Part shown: positions 29,501 through 43,400 of the stretch, piece after piece
How the letters are laid out: every line of letters starts with the position of its first letter
Position numbering within the stretch: the stretch's first letter is position 1
Assembly (NCBI GenBank): GCA_948146395.1
Contig: OX411547.1
Coordinates: 59,890,066 to 59,954,065, forward strand
Source: Fragum whitleyi
Lineage: Eukaryota > Mollusca > Bivalvia > Cardiida > Cardiidae
DNA length: 64,000 nt
Reading direction: 5' to 3'
Made by a program: the position numbers and the translations under genes
Notes under the pieces: generated by a model
The model's database searches: none
Told to the model about the DNA's origin: nothing
What the model saw: the letters and a program-made list of their open reading frames with translations, nothing else

Positions 29501-31434
29501 GATGTCCTGGTGAACTTCCAAATGCCTGGCTTCGGGTGCTTTTTGAAAAAAATATGAACACATTGTCAATGAGCGATGTAAGCGTTCAAATTATCAAGGT
29601 TAGCTCGGTAGGAAAAAAACTTATATTGTGTATGGGGCAATCTCATTAAAATCAAAGGCAGGGGCGTAGCGGTTGGCAATATGGTAAAATTTGATTTTAA
29701 TGAGATTATGTATGGGGATATTATGAATTACGTTAATTAATTTCGATATTTGAAACTATATTTAATACATGATAATACTAATCAGTCGGTCATTTTAAGC
29801 ACTAAATTACTGTTCCTTTATGAAGCCTGGGAAAATACATGAACAATATTTAAAAGTTACCCTTGAGAATAACGTCAACAGCGTTTCTTCCCAATTGTAG
29901 ATATACAAGCTTAAGTGAGTGACCAAGGGTCAATTTTCTCTATACTTATATAGAGAAAATTGACCCTTGAATACCCACATAAACTTGTACATCTGTATTG
30001 ATCAATACTTGTTTTATCTTAACTAAATTAGTCGCACACAAATGATAGCATACATGAATTACTCATTATCTATAATCTTTGACTTGGTAGGTCCCAATTG
30101 TAGATATACAAGTTTAAGTGAGTGACCAAGGGTCAATTTTCTCTATACTTATATAGAGAAAATTGACCCTTGAATACCCACATAAACTTGTACATCTGTA
30201 TTGATCAATACTTGTTTTATCTTAACTAAATTAGTCGCACACAAATGATAGCATACATGAATTACTCATTGTCTATAATCTTTGACTTGGTAGGTCTTGG
30301 TTTGCTTATAACGTACATAATGAGCGACTTTTCTATTCAATATATCGCTCTCTGTAAAAAGTTAATCGGACATTCTGACTAGGTATCTCATTGTTTATAA
30401 TCTTTGACTTGGTAGGACTTGGTTTGCTTATAACCTACATAATTGACGACGTTTCTATTCAATATATTATTCTCTGTCAAAAGGATTTCGGATATTCTGA
30501 CCAGGTTCGACACTTTACGCACTACATAGATGGCCATTTTTTGCGTGACGAGTCACAAATATGAATAACAGTCAAAACTGTCAATAGCGGCCACCCACGG
30601 GACAAGGCAAAATCGGCCGCATACGGGAGTTGGCCGCTTAACGGAAAATACCCCCACCCACCCCACCCCGGCGGCCGCTGGCACGCACAAAAATTGGCTA
30701 ATATCATAAGTCCATCGGATGGCACACTGAAAATGTAGTACTCGTATCAAAAGATTTTATATCAAAATCGGCGATAGAAACCAAAACAATGTAAATAATT
30801 CTTGGAAAGCGGTATTTACGATGTTTTAATCATTCACTATCAATATGTTCCCACCTGGGGAATGTAATCAGCGTATGTAAACGAGTTGCATTTTGTCACA
30901 GGGACCAAAAAGGAATTAAATAAACTTCATGCACGATAAAGTTGATGAATAAGATTTTGACATGAATAATATTCCTGATTGCTTAGAATATAATATTATT
31001 CATTAGAGAAAGTGACAATTTTGAGATCATTCCATGAAAGTATAAATGCGCTGGAGACACGACGCTTTTAGTGTTTATGGTTTTCACAGAAGTTGGTTCT
31101 GTTAAAGAGCAAATTTGCGCGGTCGGACCTGAACTGGCCGCATACGGCAGTTTGGCCGATATTCTCAGGTGACCGCTCGCACTGTTTATCAGGATTTACT
31201 TACAGTTAGTTTCACGACCACAAGTCTCGAGCCAAGTGTCTGTTTCGAAGCCCTATTAGGATCCCTGAAAGTCTCTTGTGATCCTAATCAAATAAAAACA
31301 TTTGTAAAATACATACTTCGGAAAAAAATTGTATGCAGTGAAAGACAAGGGTCGCTGATTTATGTTACTTAATACAATAATGCGAACAAAGTAGATCCTA
31401 CATTTTTGATGGTTATTTATTATTATAATTATTA

Positions 31435-31487
<53 letters not shown>

Positions 31488-34400
31488 ATTATTATTATAG
31501 GGATTAGTTTCTTTTTCATTTCGTTTATTGGAGTATAAAGTGCAATTGCCTAAGCCTAAGCACATAGCAAATTACGCACGATTTTGCACAGGACATGCAG
31601 ATCGAAGGTCGGGAGTTTCCCCAAAAGACCAACGGCATTTTATACAGAAATAAAATTAAATGGATTTCTGCACGTAATACGATTTAAACCAATCAAAAAT
31701 CTAAATTTTACTGAATTTACCTATAAATATATAGGTACTTACAATAGTGTTGCACCGACCCCTCTCTTGTACTGCAGAAGTGTTCTACAACAGCTTGTAA
31801 TGCTTATGATGTTGATATGGATCAGACAAGCGGATACACTCAGTTTATTTATAAAAATAAGTTTTTGAATCATTTGGAATTGCTTTTGAGATATGATATC
31901 ATGCAAAAGTCAGCAAAGTAATATCGCTTATCGGAATTTCAGACTTACTCTATCTACTTAGGTCAGCCTAACACACCACACAAAACTAAAGTTCGGTCCT
32001 AGCCAAATCCTCATGCATTTTTACTCATAATATTGTTAGCTTGTACCTTCGGGTTTTTTTTCACAAGGAAAAAAGTGAAGGCTTTTGAAATATTACGCAT
32101 TTTAAAAGTGCACTCATACTACATGTACCTTATAGTTCACAACACTTTGCAGAAATGGCATTTGAAATCTGCCTTGAGATATTTTCGTGCAAAGAAGACT
32201 AGTTACCATTTCTCAACCCAGGTGAATCTTTTCAAATACAAAGATCCATTTTAGGATAGTTTTTTTTTAATTGTTTGAGACTTTTATTTATTCGCTGTAT
32301 CTTTACTTGGAGTGTTACTATGATAATTCTGGGAAATTATCCTTAAACATCTGTACTTACCACCGGGCTGAAATAGATTAAAGACTGGTCTAACATTGAT
32401 TGTGGACTGAATTTTTATGGTAAGATTGGATACAAGGTCGTCTACTGGTATAGTAAAAGTGTTGCTGTCTGTTCCTCTCAGTAAAAACTTCATAATCGAC
32501 ACAGGAGGTTTTGACGACACAGTTTCCTGCAAAGAAAAACAAGAGCCGTCAGAGACGGATTATGCTCCCCGAATAAGGCATTGTCACAAAAACAAAAGCC
32601 ATGTTGGACATGGAAATTCCCCGCGAAGAAAGCTTGATAGTAAACTGAAGCTTAATAGATAAAAGATTCTTTTGTACTGTCAAAGTTTTGCCTCCTATAA
32701 AATCTAAGTAGTAAAAATTAACAAAGGGCAACAACTCCAAAATTATGCAAGCAAGAGTTGTAGTTCTTGTACACTGCACTTATCCTCTATGAGATCTATC
32801 CACCCATAAAGTTTCAAGTTGATAGCTATTATACTTTAGGAGATATACTCTGTGGTCAGATTGCAAGGACTCAAATAATGTGTAATCTTATACTTCAAAC
32901 ATAAAGGTAACAAACATTAAACCTCCTTTTTGCATGACATATTTTTAGACACAAATTTCAAATAGTTTATGGTAAAGGGCATCTGATTTGCTACTGAAAT
33001 GTGAAATTTCATCAAATTCTGACCATAAGACTAGGAGAAATGAAAGAATAACTGTATTTTACGCGCTAGCGCAAAGGTAACAAACATTTAGCCCCCTTTT
33101 TCCATGATATATTTTTTTACGTTAATTTCAAATTGTTTATAGTAAAGGGCATCTGATTTGCTACTCAAATATGAAATTTCACTAAATTCTGACAGTTAGA
33201 CAAGGAAAAATTTGGGAAAAACTGTTTTTTACCCTAAGTCCTCTTTTCCCGTGCAAGGCCTCAAATCCAAAAACCGTCACAGTTACATCATCACTATATC
33301 ATAGGGAGTTCACATGGTAAGTTTAATTTGATTTGGCCCAAGGGTTATGGAGAAATAGGTGGGGACGGACGGACGGACGGACGGAATAACTATTTTATAT
33401 GCTAACGTAAAGGTAACAAACATTTAGCCCCCCTTTTCCATGATAATTTTTTTACGTTAATTTCAAATTGTTTACAGTAAAGGGCATCTGATTTGCTACT
33501 CAAATATGAAATTTCACTAAATTCTGATTGTTAGACTAGGAGAAATTTGGGAAAAACTGTTTTTTATTCTAAGTCCCCTTTTCCCGTGACGAGGCCTCAA
33601 ATCCAAAAACCGTCACAGTTGCATCATCACTATATCATAGGGAGTTCACATGGTAAGTTTCATTTGACTTGGCCCAAGGGTTTTGGAGAAATAGGTGGGG
33701 ACGGACGGACGGACGGACGGACGGACGGACGGATGGATGGACGGACGGACGGACGGACGGAATTACGGACGGATGGACGGACGGACGGACAGACGAAGCG
33801 GCGGCTGTATGCTCTCCCTTCGGGGAGCATAAAAATACGAAAATAAAGTTATATACGCTTATGATTCAAGAGTTAAGGCATTTTGCTGTTGAGTGTCAAT
33901 AAAAGCATATCAGCCATGCGTGCAAGGCGGAAACCATTTTAAAAGTCTGTAAACGTTTTTTTACACCCAGATACACTTCAATTGCACCAATCGAGAACCC
34001 TCGGCGATTCTACGTCATAGTCTTCGGTAAAAATACGGGCGCAGTCACGAGAGCGCGTGATTTCGCAGGTGGGGTTATATGACGTAACAAACATCAACGA
34101 TCCCGCTAAGGGTGACGTTGCATAAAACGAAAGCGACGAAAGAAAATAAGTGGACATATTATAATTTGATAACGAAACGCAGTATTTTAATGTGTTTTGT
34201 CATCAGACTACAATATGCCAAAAAGTTCTCCACAGACGATCGGAAAGAATTAGCAAGATGCGTTTTTCTTCAAGTGTTTTAATTAACCGAAGAACCTCTC
34301 GAAGCCGCATTACTTAAAAATGACATAAATTACTACACCTACGTCCGTGGAACTTACCAGTTTACGGAAAAATCCGAATGTTGTTCCGAATGCAATCGTA

Positions 34401-37400
34401 CACCATAATTACACGTTTAAGAAACTATCATTTTAATGTCCTTCTTGGGAGGTCTGCAAATCCTCTGGATTTTTTTTTTCAATTAACACAACAATGAGTA
34501 TGATACTTTCGGCAAGGTAAATTTAATGCGCTGTTCAGGCCATGTAATTTGCCTTCAATTGACAAGGTCTAATAAGTAGAACGCAATATAATGTTATATA
34601 TAATTCCGAAATTCGTCATTGGAATTAAAAGAATATACTTAGACTTAGGATCTCGTGACTTTTTGAAAATGTAGATTATAAAAAATAGCCATCGAGAAAT
34701 GAGCCTGTGTGTGATATTTCCAACAATTTCAAATGAGTACAAGGCAAAGACACTGGCCATTCTGTGCATCAGCACTTTATAGATATATATGAGGTCTCAA
34801 AGTGAATTTGAACTGTCAGGTAATCTTGTAAATGCACTTTCGGTTCAATGTTTCTGTTTCACGCACATGACAAATTGTTGGAAATGTCACGTACAGGCTC
34901 AAATTATTTCCTACCTTGATAAGGTCTACAACTGCCCCAATATCGCCTTTATTAGTAACGTAAACACTTCCCCCAGACACCTGGGCTATGATATTATACA
35001 GGTTCATACTAGATGTTGTTGTTATCCGCCGCTTTACTCGAATTCCTGTACAAGACATAAAAAGTATTTCTGACAAGGTTCAAGACAGTCCCAATGCTCT
35101 CTTGATAGTTATACCATCCCGACTGTAATGATTGAAAATTCTTAATTCGTCCCTCTCGTTTTACTTTCTTTTCTCTACTTCTGAGCTATTTTAATGATTT
35201 GTTTTGTTTGTATATTAAGTCAACCATATTGACTTCCATAAGTCATTAAAGCCGACGGTGGTTTGACTGGCTTCAAACCATGACCAAAACTACTCACTTC
35301 TCACTCAATGTCATATCTGCATTGTATGCAATACGCTAGCTCACGACCATAAACAGTGATTTTGAAAGACAAATGTGAAATATATATCCTACAATTATAC
35401 TACTCAATATTTTATAAGATTTATATGTAATATTTTGGGTATTTTTTACCCCGGAATAAATTATCGAAATTTTTGTTTTAATTCAGAAAAAATGGTCATT
35501 TGGCTATACTTTTTTTTACTAAGACAACAATAGATGGACGAGCAATTGAAGCGGAAATGTGCTTTAAACTTAATAGGGGCAATAATACCTGATAACTCTG
35601 GGTGGAAAACAAATTAAGATTTTAGAAGAGGTCATTAAAATTGACTAGCACAATTGCTTGCTTGGGCTATTTCATTAGATTTTGGGTCAAGAATAGCTTT
35701 TTAGACTTTCAAGTTTTCCAATGCTATCGATTCGAACAAATCGATCGCGTTGCGTCCTACAGCTGCAGAACCATGGTTAGCTTGTCCAGTAAACTACTGT
35801 TGAAGCCTGTCGCATATTCAAGTCGTGGTGAAGTGAATTAAAGTATTAGGACTTTGGTAGATAGTCCACTCTTTTTGAATTCCTTTGTACAGGTGTTCGA
35901 TGGTGATCTCTGTTTCCCCGAATTCCACGCAAAATGTCAATGATGTAGACTGTTCTTTGAAACAATTCAGAAACCGTCAACATATAGGCTTTATGGAAAC
36001 CTGACGACGAGCATTCCAATTTATATTATTGAAAAAAAACAAACAACACAGCTAATCAAGTTTCAAACAGTTGCAGTTTTAACGAAGATTTGAATTGAAT
36101 AAGTGTGTTCCATTGCCGATTTTTGGAGAATCCAGATCTTGTAATAATGCCATTGTTAGAATTGTATTGTCATGGACTTCCTCTCAAAAGATATGATTGT
36201 TTAACTGTGGTTTTCCACCGCTTTCAACAAATTTCAGTTATAACGCGGCGACTGGAGCATCTAGTAATAGATTCCTGGTGTTTCTCACACCAATACTACC
36301 ATTACCTCATTTCCTAGCCTACAGCTTTCATCCCACATAGGTTTACAATTATCAACCTATTGGTGGAAGACATATATAAAGGATATGTGCCGCCGTTGGA
36401 TATTGAACCCAGGATATTTCAAATGATAGTGCGAAGTGCTGCCAACTTCGCTTTGACGGCGGCTTCTTCAAAAAAAAGTTCCGTATCTGTATTCTTTGTC
36501 GGTCATGACCTTTGGGTATGGAATCAATTACAGTAAGATATAAGAGTGTAAAGAAAATTGTACCTACTTATAGTTCGAAAAGACACAATTATTTATTCCA
36601 CATCTTAAATGTGTATGCAGTCCTCTGGAATTGTTTCTTCGGGTTTGATTTCATTTAGTGGACAAAAGTATACGTCGAAAGTAGGCAGGAGGTCAACAAG
36701 GAGTATATGTAAACTGCGTTTTAAGATAAGGACTGTCTGCCACATTCCAGAGACCAAACTCACAAATGTATTTAAAAAGTAACAGGCTTCGATATTTGCC
36801 TTCCTAGTAAAGCCAACGACGGTTCTGATACAGCAAAGAACTATTGGTTAGCAGATTCAAATGTCATTATGAAAGCCTCCGAAAGATATCTTTACATGTA
36901 AGAGTCTGATCATATATGGTAAAAAACACTTTTATGACTTTAGCAAGCTCTTTAAAGGCAAAATTTAAATATCCTCTCTTTTTTTTTGTAAATAAAAAGA
37001 AAAGTCTTTTTCACCTTTCGTTCCGTGTCATCCGTAATTAATGCCCCTACTAAGTTTAAACCACAGTTCCGCTTTCATAGTGTGCTAACTATTTTGCTTT
37101 TTACCACAAACATATTATCTAATGAACATAATTTCATGATAAGGAGTTTTTTTTTAACTTCGCAATCTTGGGTAAAAATCTACCAAACTTTGAGAGATCG
37201 CGAAGGTTTTTATGACCTTGCGTCGAAAAATATTCTATAATAAACAAATTGTGAGATTTTTTATTGTTAATTAGCTTAAGGCTTAACTTAAAATAATGCT
37301 CATACTTGCGTTTAAAGTAATTTGAGCAAAAAGATGATCTTAATCCTAGTTAAATATTGCTTTTTGTTGCTGTCAATGAATTATTAGAATAGGAGGGTTT

Positions 37401-40400
37401 TGTTGCTGTTTATGAAGGTATCAAAATTATCGCATAAGTAAAAGAAAATAGTGATTAGGCCTTGGTTATACTAAAATATCTCGAACAAAATTCTAAAGTT
37501 GCACAAGCTAAAGTGGTTGATCAAAGGTCAATTCGTCTTTACTTGAAATTTGAAGACTCATGCAAGCTTTTGCATCTATTATTTACCTTGTTTAGTTTCC
37601 GGTACAATATAAAACACGTGAACATTTTCATCAATACATTCAAGTGGCGTTGGTTCCCTTGAAACGGAAGTTTTGGTTTTGATTATCACAAGTTGATTTT
37701 GCTCTGAATATTTACAAGCTGAAAACAAAGAATTTGATAATTGGTCAAAATGTAAAGAAAACACATCAATGGGTTAACGAAAAACGGTTGTAAGTACCTC
37801 TTAATAAAGAGGTTCTTACAATAGTTTTGCGTTAAACCTTCGAAATTGAAGTCAAACGATGTGTTACCTTGTTATAACGATGATTCAAAATCAATGATTA
37901 ATATGTTTTATGAAGTTTGGAAAAGACATTTTTGTTTCACTGAATATAAAGAGATGATAAATATTGTTGGTAGAGTTAGAATTAAGGTTTAGTTTGCATC
38001 TTTGTCATGTACTTTCGGTGGTCCTCTCTGAAATAGTTAAAAAGTCGGATCGACGAACATTCCATATGAACAGAGCTTAAAAGATCGAATAAGACAAAAT
38101 CTCCTTTTCTTGGATGAATAGACAGACCTATGTTATGGAGCTTTGGTCTCAGAGGAGTGACCAAGGGCCAACGGCTCCGCTCTTGTTTGAAATGACGGTA
38201 CATTTACGCCGTGTCATAACGACGTAACGACGTCGAAACAGAATAGATATCAAATGAAATATAAAAGCGCTGGGATAATTATATCTGTATTTCGATCCTA
38301 AGTATTTTTATCCTAAGATCCATTTTCAGCTCACCTGAACACGAAGTGCTCAAGGTGAGCTTTTGTGGTCGCATGATGTCCGTCGTCCGTCGTGTGTCGT
38401 GCGTCGTCAACATTTACCTTGTAGACACTCTAGAGGCCACATTTTTGACAGATCTACCTCAAATTTGGTCAGAATGATTGTCTTGATAAAATCTCGGACA
38501 AGTTCGAAATTGGGTCAAGTGGGGTCAAAAATGAGGTCACGGGGTCAAATATTAGAAAAACCTTGTAGACACTCTAGAAGCCATATTTTTTGCTCAATCA
38601 ACCTGAAAATTGGTCAGAATGGTTGTCTCGATGAAATCTCGGACAAGTTCGAAATTGGGTCAAGTGGGGTCAAAAATGAGGTCACAGGGTCAAATATTAG
38701 AAAAATCTTGTAGACACTCTAGAGGCCATATTTTCAGCTCAATCAACCTGGAGATTGGTCAGAATGATTGTCTTAATGAAATCTCGAACAAGTTCGAGAT
38801 TAGGTCAAGTGAGGTCAAAAATGAGGTCACGGGGTCAAATATAAGAAAAATCTTCTAGACACTCTAGAGGCCATATTTTCAGCTCAATCAACCTCAAATT
38901 TGGTCAGAATGATTGTCTTGATGAAATCTCGGACAAGTTTGAAATTGGGTCAAGTGGGGTCAAAAATGAGGTCACGGGGTCAAATATTAGAAGAACCTTG
39001 TAGACACTCTAGATGCCATATTTTCAGCGCAATCAACCTGAAAATTGGTCAGAATGATTGTCTTGATGAAATCCCAGACAAGTTCAAAATTGGGTCAAGT
39101 GGGGTCAAAAATGAGGTCACGGGGTCAAATATTAGACAAATCTTGTACACACTCTAGAGGCCATATTTTCAGCCCAATCAAAATGAAAAATTTGTCAGAA
39201 TGATTGTCTTGATGAATTCCCAGACAAATTAAAAATTGGGTCAAGTGGGGTCAAAAATAAGGTCATTGGGTCAAATATTAGAAAAATCTTCTAGACACTC
39301 TAGAGGCCATATTTTCAGCTCAATCAACCTGAAGATTGGTCAGAATGATTGTCTCGATGAAATCTCGAACAAGTTCGAAATTTGGTCAAGTGGGGTCAAA
39401 AATGAGGTCACGGGGTCAAATAGATAAATCTTGTAGACACTCTAGAAGCCATATTTTCAGCTCAATCAACCTGAAAATTGGTCGGAATGATTGTCTTGAT
39501 GAAATCCCAGACAAGTTCAAAATTGGGTCAAGTGGGGTCAAAAATGAGGTCACGGGGTCAAATATTAGACAAATCTTGTAGACACTCTAGAAGCCATATT
39601 TTCAGCTCAATCAACCTGAAAATTGGTCAGAATGATTGTCTTGATGAAACATCGGACAAGTTTGAAATTGGGTCAAGAGGGGTCAAAATGAGGTCACGGG
39701 GTCAAATATTAGAAAAACCTTGGAGACACTCTAGAAGCCATATTTTCAGCTCAATCAACCTGAAAATTTGTCAGAATGATTGTCTTGATGAAATCTCGGA
39801 CAAGTTTGAAATGGGGTCTAGGGGGGTCAAAAATGAGGTCACAGGGTCAAATATTAGAAAATCTTGTAGACACTCTAGAAGCCATATTTTAAGCTCAATC
39901 AACCTGAAAATTGGTCAGAATGATTGTCTTGATGAAGTCCAGGTAAATTTTTGGATTATGGTCTTATGGGATCAAAAATTAGGACACAGGTTCAAGTTTT
40001 AGAAAAGCATTGTAGACACTCACTCTGTAAGCCATATTTTCAGCTCAATCAACTTGAAAATTGGTCAGAACGACTTTCTTGATGAACTTGGGTCAAGTGG
40101 GATCAAAAATGAGGTCACAGGGTCAAATCTCAGAAAATCCTTGTAGACACTCTAGAGGCCAATCATCCAGAGAATTAGCCAGATTGAAATTGTCTTTAAA
40201 AATCTGTCTGGTTTGAATTTGGGTCAAGTATGGTTAAAAACTAGGTTAAGAGGTCAGATCTTAAGACTGTTAACTCAGGTGAGCGATTTAGGGCCACTAT
40301 GGCCCTTTTGTTGTTCTTATTTTTCAATGTCCATAGTGTAAAAATAGATGTTTATAGTTCTGAAAAGGGGTGCTCAAGTCATCATTTTCTAATGTAAATG

Positions 40401-43400
40401 GAGAAATTGAGGGTAAATAACAATAAAACACCTAAATGTGGTTGGCTGTATCTATTTTGTATCGATGTCATTTTTTTAATCAGATAGTCATAGACTCAGA
40501 AAAAGTAAATGTAGAACTTGTTCGGCTTTTTGAAACGATTCTAAATGGAAAACATGCTGAACTACGTATCTTTTCTTTTTTATATCTATTTTTCTATCTT
40601 CTTTAAGTGAAAACAATATATTAAAATGATATATCTAGCCAAAAGTCATCTATAGATATAGGTGACTTCTAGCTAGATAAATTCCTTTATGACTTACCGT
40701 ATTTGAGTGTCACATTTGTATCAAGTAAATGAAATTCTGGGTTCACTTTGAAATACTCGCGAAGCTCAGCTTCCGGATCACTTGCGATATCAAAATCAAT
40801 GAACACATAGGTAACGTCTGGTTGAACGCCTAGTAGCCTATCAATTGTGTCTTTTCCAACGTACTTTATGATACCTGATTCTGGAAGTTATAAATAAATA
40901 GAAATTCTGATTGTCAAATGTGTTTCATATTCTTTTAGTACATCGAAACTATTGTAAGAAATAAAAAGTACACAAAAGTATAACTGTGCATTCATACGAT
41001 CGGTGTTAATTAATTAGATATTCTTTTTTAATTTGGTTATATAGGAAACTTAAGCCCTCATTAAAAAAGTACCTGTACCTAGAAAAGTTATTTTAGAAAC
41101 AAGAATACCATTTCTTTGAATCTCGTGAATTAGAAATGACAAGGCAGAAATAGCGTTAACAACTTTTGAACGTATTTTGAAGTTTGTATGAAAAATATGC
41201 TATGAAATAATTTTGTGTAGAGCTAGATACAGTTAACAACAACGTGAAATTGACATTCATCGCAATCACAGCCATTCTAAATCATTCGCTCAACGCTCGA
41301 TTCATTCATTCCTAACACTCACTCAAACCATTCAAGAATACTCCAAAATGACTAAAATAAATAAGATCAACAACTACATTCAAATTAAATATAATAAGTA
41401 AAAGATAGTGAATTCACTTAAAAATAATTGAAATTGAAAATTGAAATTGAAATTGTGCTCGTGTGATATGCAATTTAGAAAACTTTTATTAATATTTTAT
41501 TGGAGGGAGGTACTAAATATCGCTAATTTTGTTCATTCTGAACAAAATTAGCGACATTGGATTACCTCCCTTAAGTTTCACTCAAGACTGACTCCACACA
41601 CTCATTCAATTTCAACAACAAAAAAAAAAAACATTCCAAAATTATTCACTTTGTCAATTTCACGATGTTGTTAATTGTGGCGTAAGGTCAGTTTCGGTCG
41701 TAATCGTAAAGACCGTATTACCTTTATCAGTAAGGAATTTGGTACAATGAACTATAGCAAGAGCTGCAGCTTCTGTATGCAAAAAATAATGTGGAGATAA
41801 AACCGGATTCCCCGACATCTTATTGATGCCCCAAGGTACTGTGTTTGGGTTGCGACCACTGTCCAAAATACCACCGTGTCTGCATTTTCCGGTGATAGGA
41901 TTGTTATCGTTTTCTGAAACATCGACATCGGGAAATAGTATAGAATTTATCAATCAAATACAGCGAAACTGGTGATAATCTACTCATGGACGAGACAGCT
42001 GATGTATACCACGAGGTAAATCATTCAGTAGGGTACAGTTACTTATAACGTAAAATTGAAATTAATCTCAACAAAAAACCATTTTAAATCACTCACTCAA
42101 CGCTCCATTCATTCATCCAAAACACTTTTTCAAACCATTCAAGATCGCTCCAAAATCACTAAAATAGGTAAGATCAGCAAATACATCCAACATAAATTAA
42201 GCTAGGAAAAAACCGCAATTTCGCTGATATAATTGAAAGACTAAGTGTCTAATTGGTTCTTGAAGAAAAAGAAAACCATTTATAGAACTTTAATACTTAG
42301 TTTATTAAAGGGGGGTAATAAATATCGCTATGAACAAAATTAGCGATATTCGTTAACTATCCTTTAATGTCACTCAAAACTCACTCTTCGCGCTCATTCA
42401 ATTTCATTAACTGTATATTCAGGCTTTTGAAGATCTCTTCTAATTAATTGATTTTGTTTCCTCAGCGTTTTTGGATTTCAACAGTTATGCATTAATAAAC
42501 GAGCGGCTTCTCCAGCTACCTATTGTTTTCTGTCGCTTCTAACACCGGTACAACCACAGTATTTCATCAAAGTCCTGAGATGCGCATTCAGCCTAGGCAA
42601 ACTTCATCCGCCCATCGGGGGGAGAAAAATTGGGACCTTTTTCTTCTTGCAGGTTTCAATTAATTCAGTTCGATGATGAAATTGTGATTATACTATGTCT
42701 ACGAAAATCATGTTGTTTATTGAATTATATTGTATATTGAAGTATGAAATACTCCTCTTTAGCAAACACAATGTGACTGAGACGATTTAAAAAAAATGAA
42801 TAGATCGCATTCTTTTTTTTTTTTTTTTTGGAAAATGAGCCGAATACATAGGTGACCCGTAACCTATGCAAAAAGGGACCATCTTGGTAGTGCGTAAAGT
42901 GTCGACCCTAGTCAGACTGCGCGGAGTGCGCAGACTGACTAGAGTCGAAACTTTTTGCACCGTGCTTATTTTCTAAATCTAGAATGATCAATCTATCTTC
43001 CAGTGAAAGAATTTTTGAAATGCGACTTCTGGTTGACCTATGCTGGATCAAATCACTTTTTCAATAATTAATTTTACAGAATTCCCGGATGGTCCCTTTT
43101 TGGACCGGATTTTTGATAAAGCAAAATGATAATTTACGTTGAGATGCTGTATCCAAACTTCTGTTCCAATAACCACTTGTCAAATGGACTGTTATCAAGT
43201 TGGCCTTACAGTTCTCGTCTGTGTTTCTGTAAAGAATCGTGCAATTTACCACCAAATAGATTTGCAAAGTTACGTTTCATAGATATATAGAGGATAATCG
43301 TTTGTTTCAGTGAAAGATCGATTTATATTTCATTGAGTTAACAACAAAAGCTATAGAGCCACGAGTGAAAATATAGCTTTTGTTGTTCACGAAATGAAAT

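Noticed and set aside
31256..31519. Poly-isoleucine frame
   Set aside because: A reading of the (TTA)n microsatellite, not a gene.
33547..33902. Frames with TDGR repeats
   Set aside because: A reading of the ACGG microsatellite in the tandem-cored element.
38363..40002. Long plus-strand open frames rich in SSGVKNEVTGSN repeats
   Set aside because: They arise because the 144-bp tandem unit is a multiple of three. There is no start or splice context, and the same units occur in other elements.
38330..40315. CRISPR-like array
   Set aside because: Units are contiguous tandem repeats without unique spacers, in a eukaryotic intron.
37720..40697. Search for a missing vWA exon with a GGGDxPE motif
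   Set aside because: Read on the minus strand, no segment with acceptor, phase 1-1 frame and such a motif was found. Kept as a finding rather than a feature.
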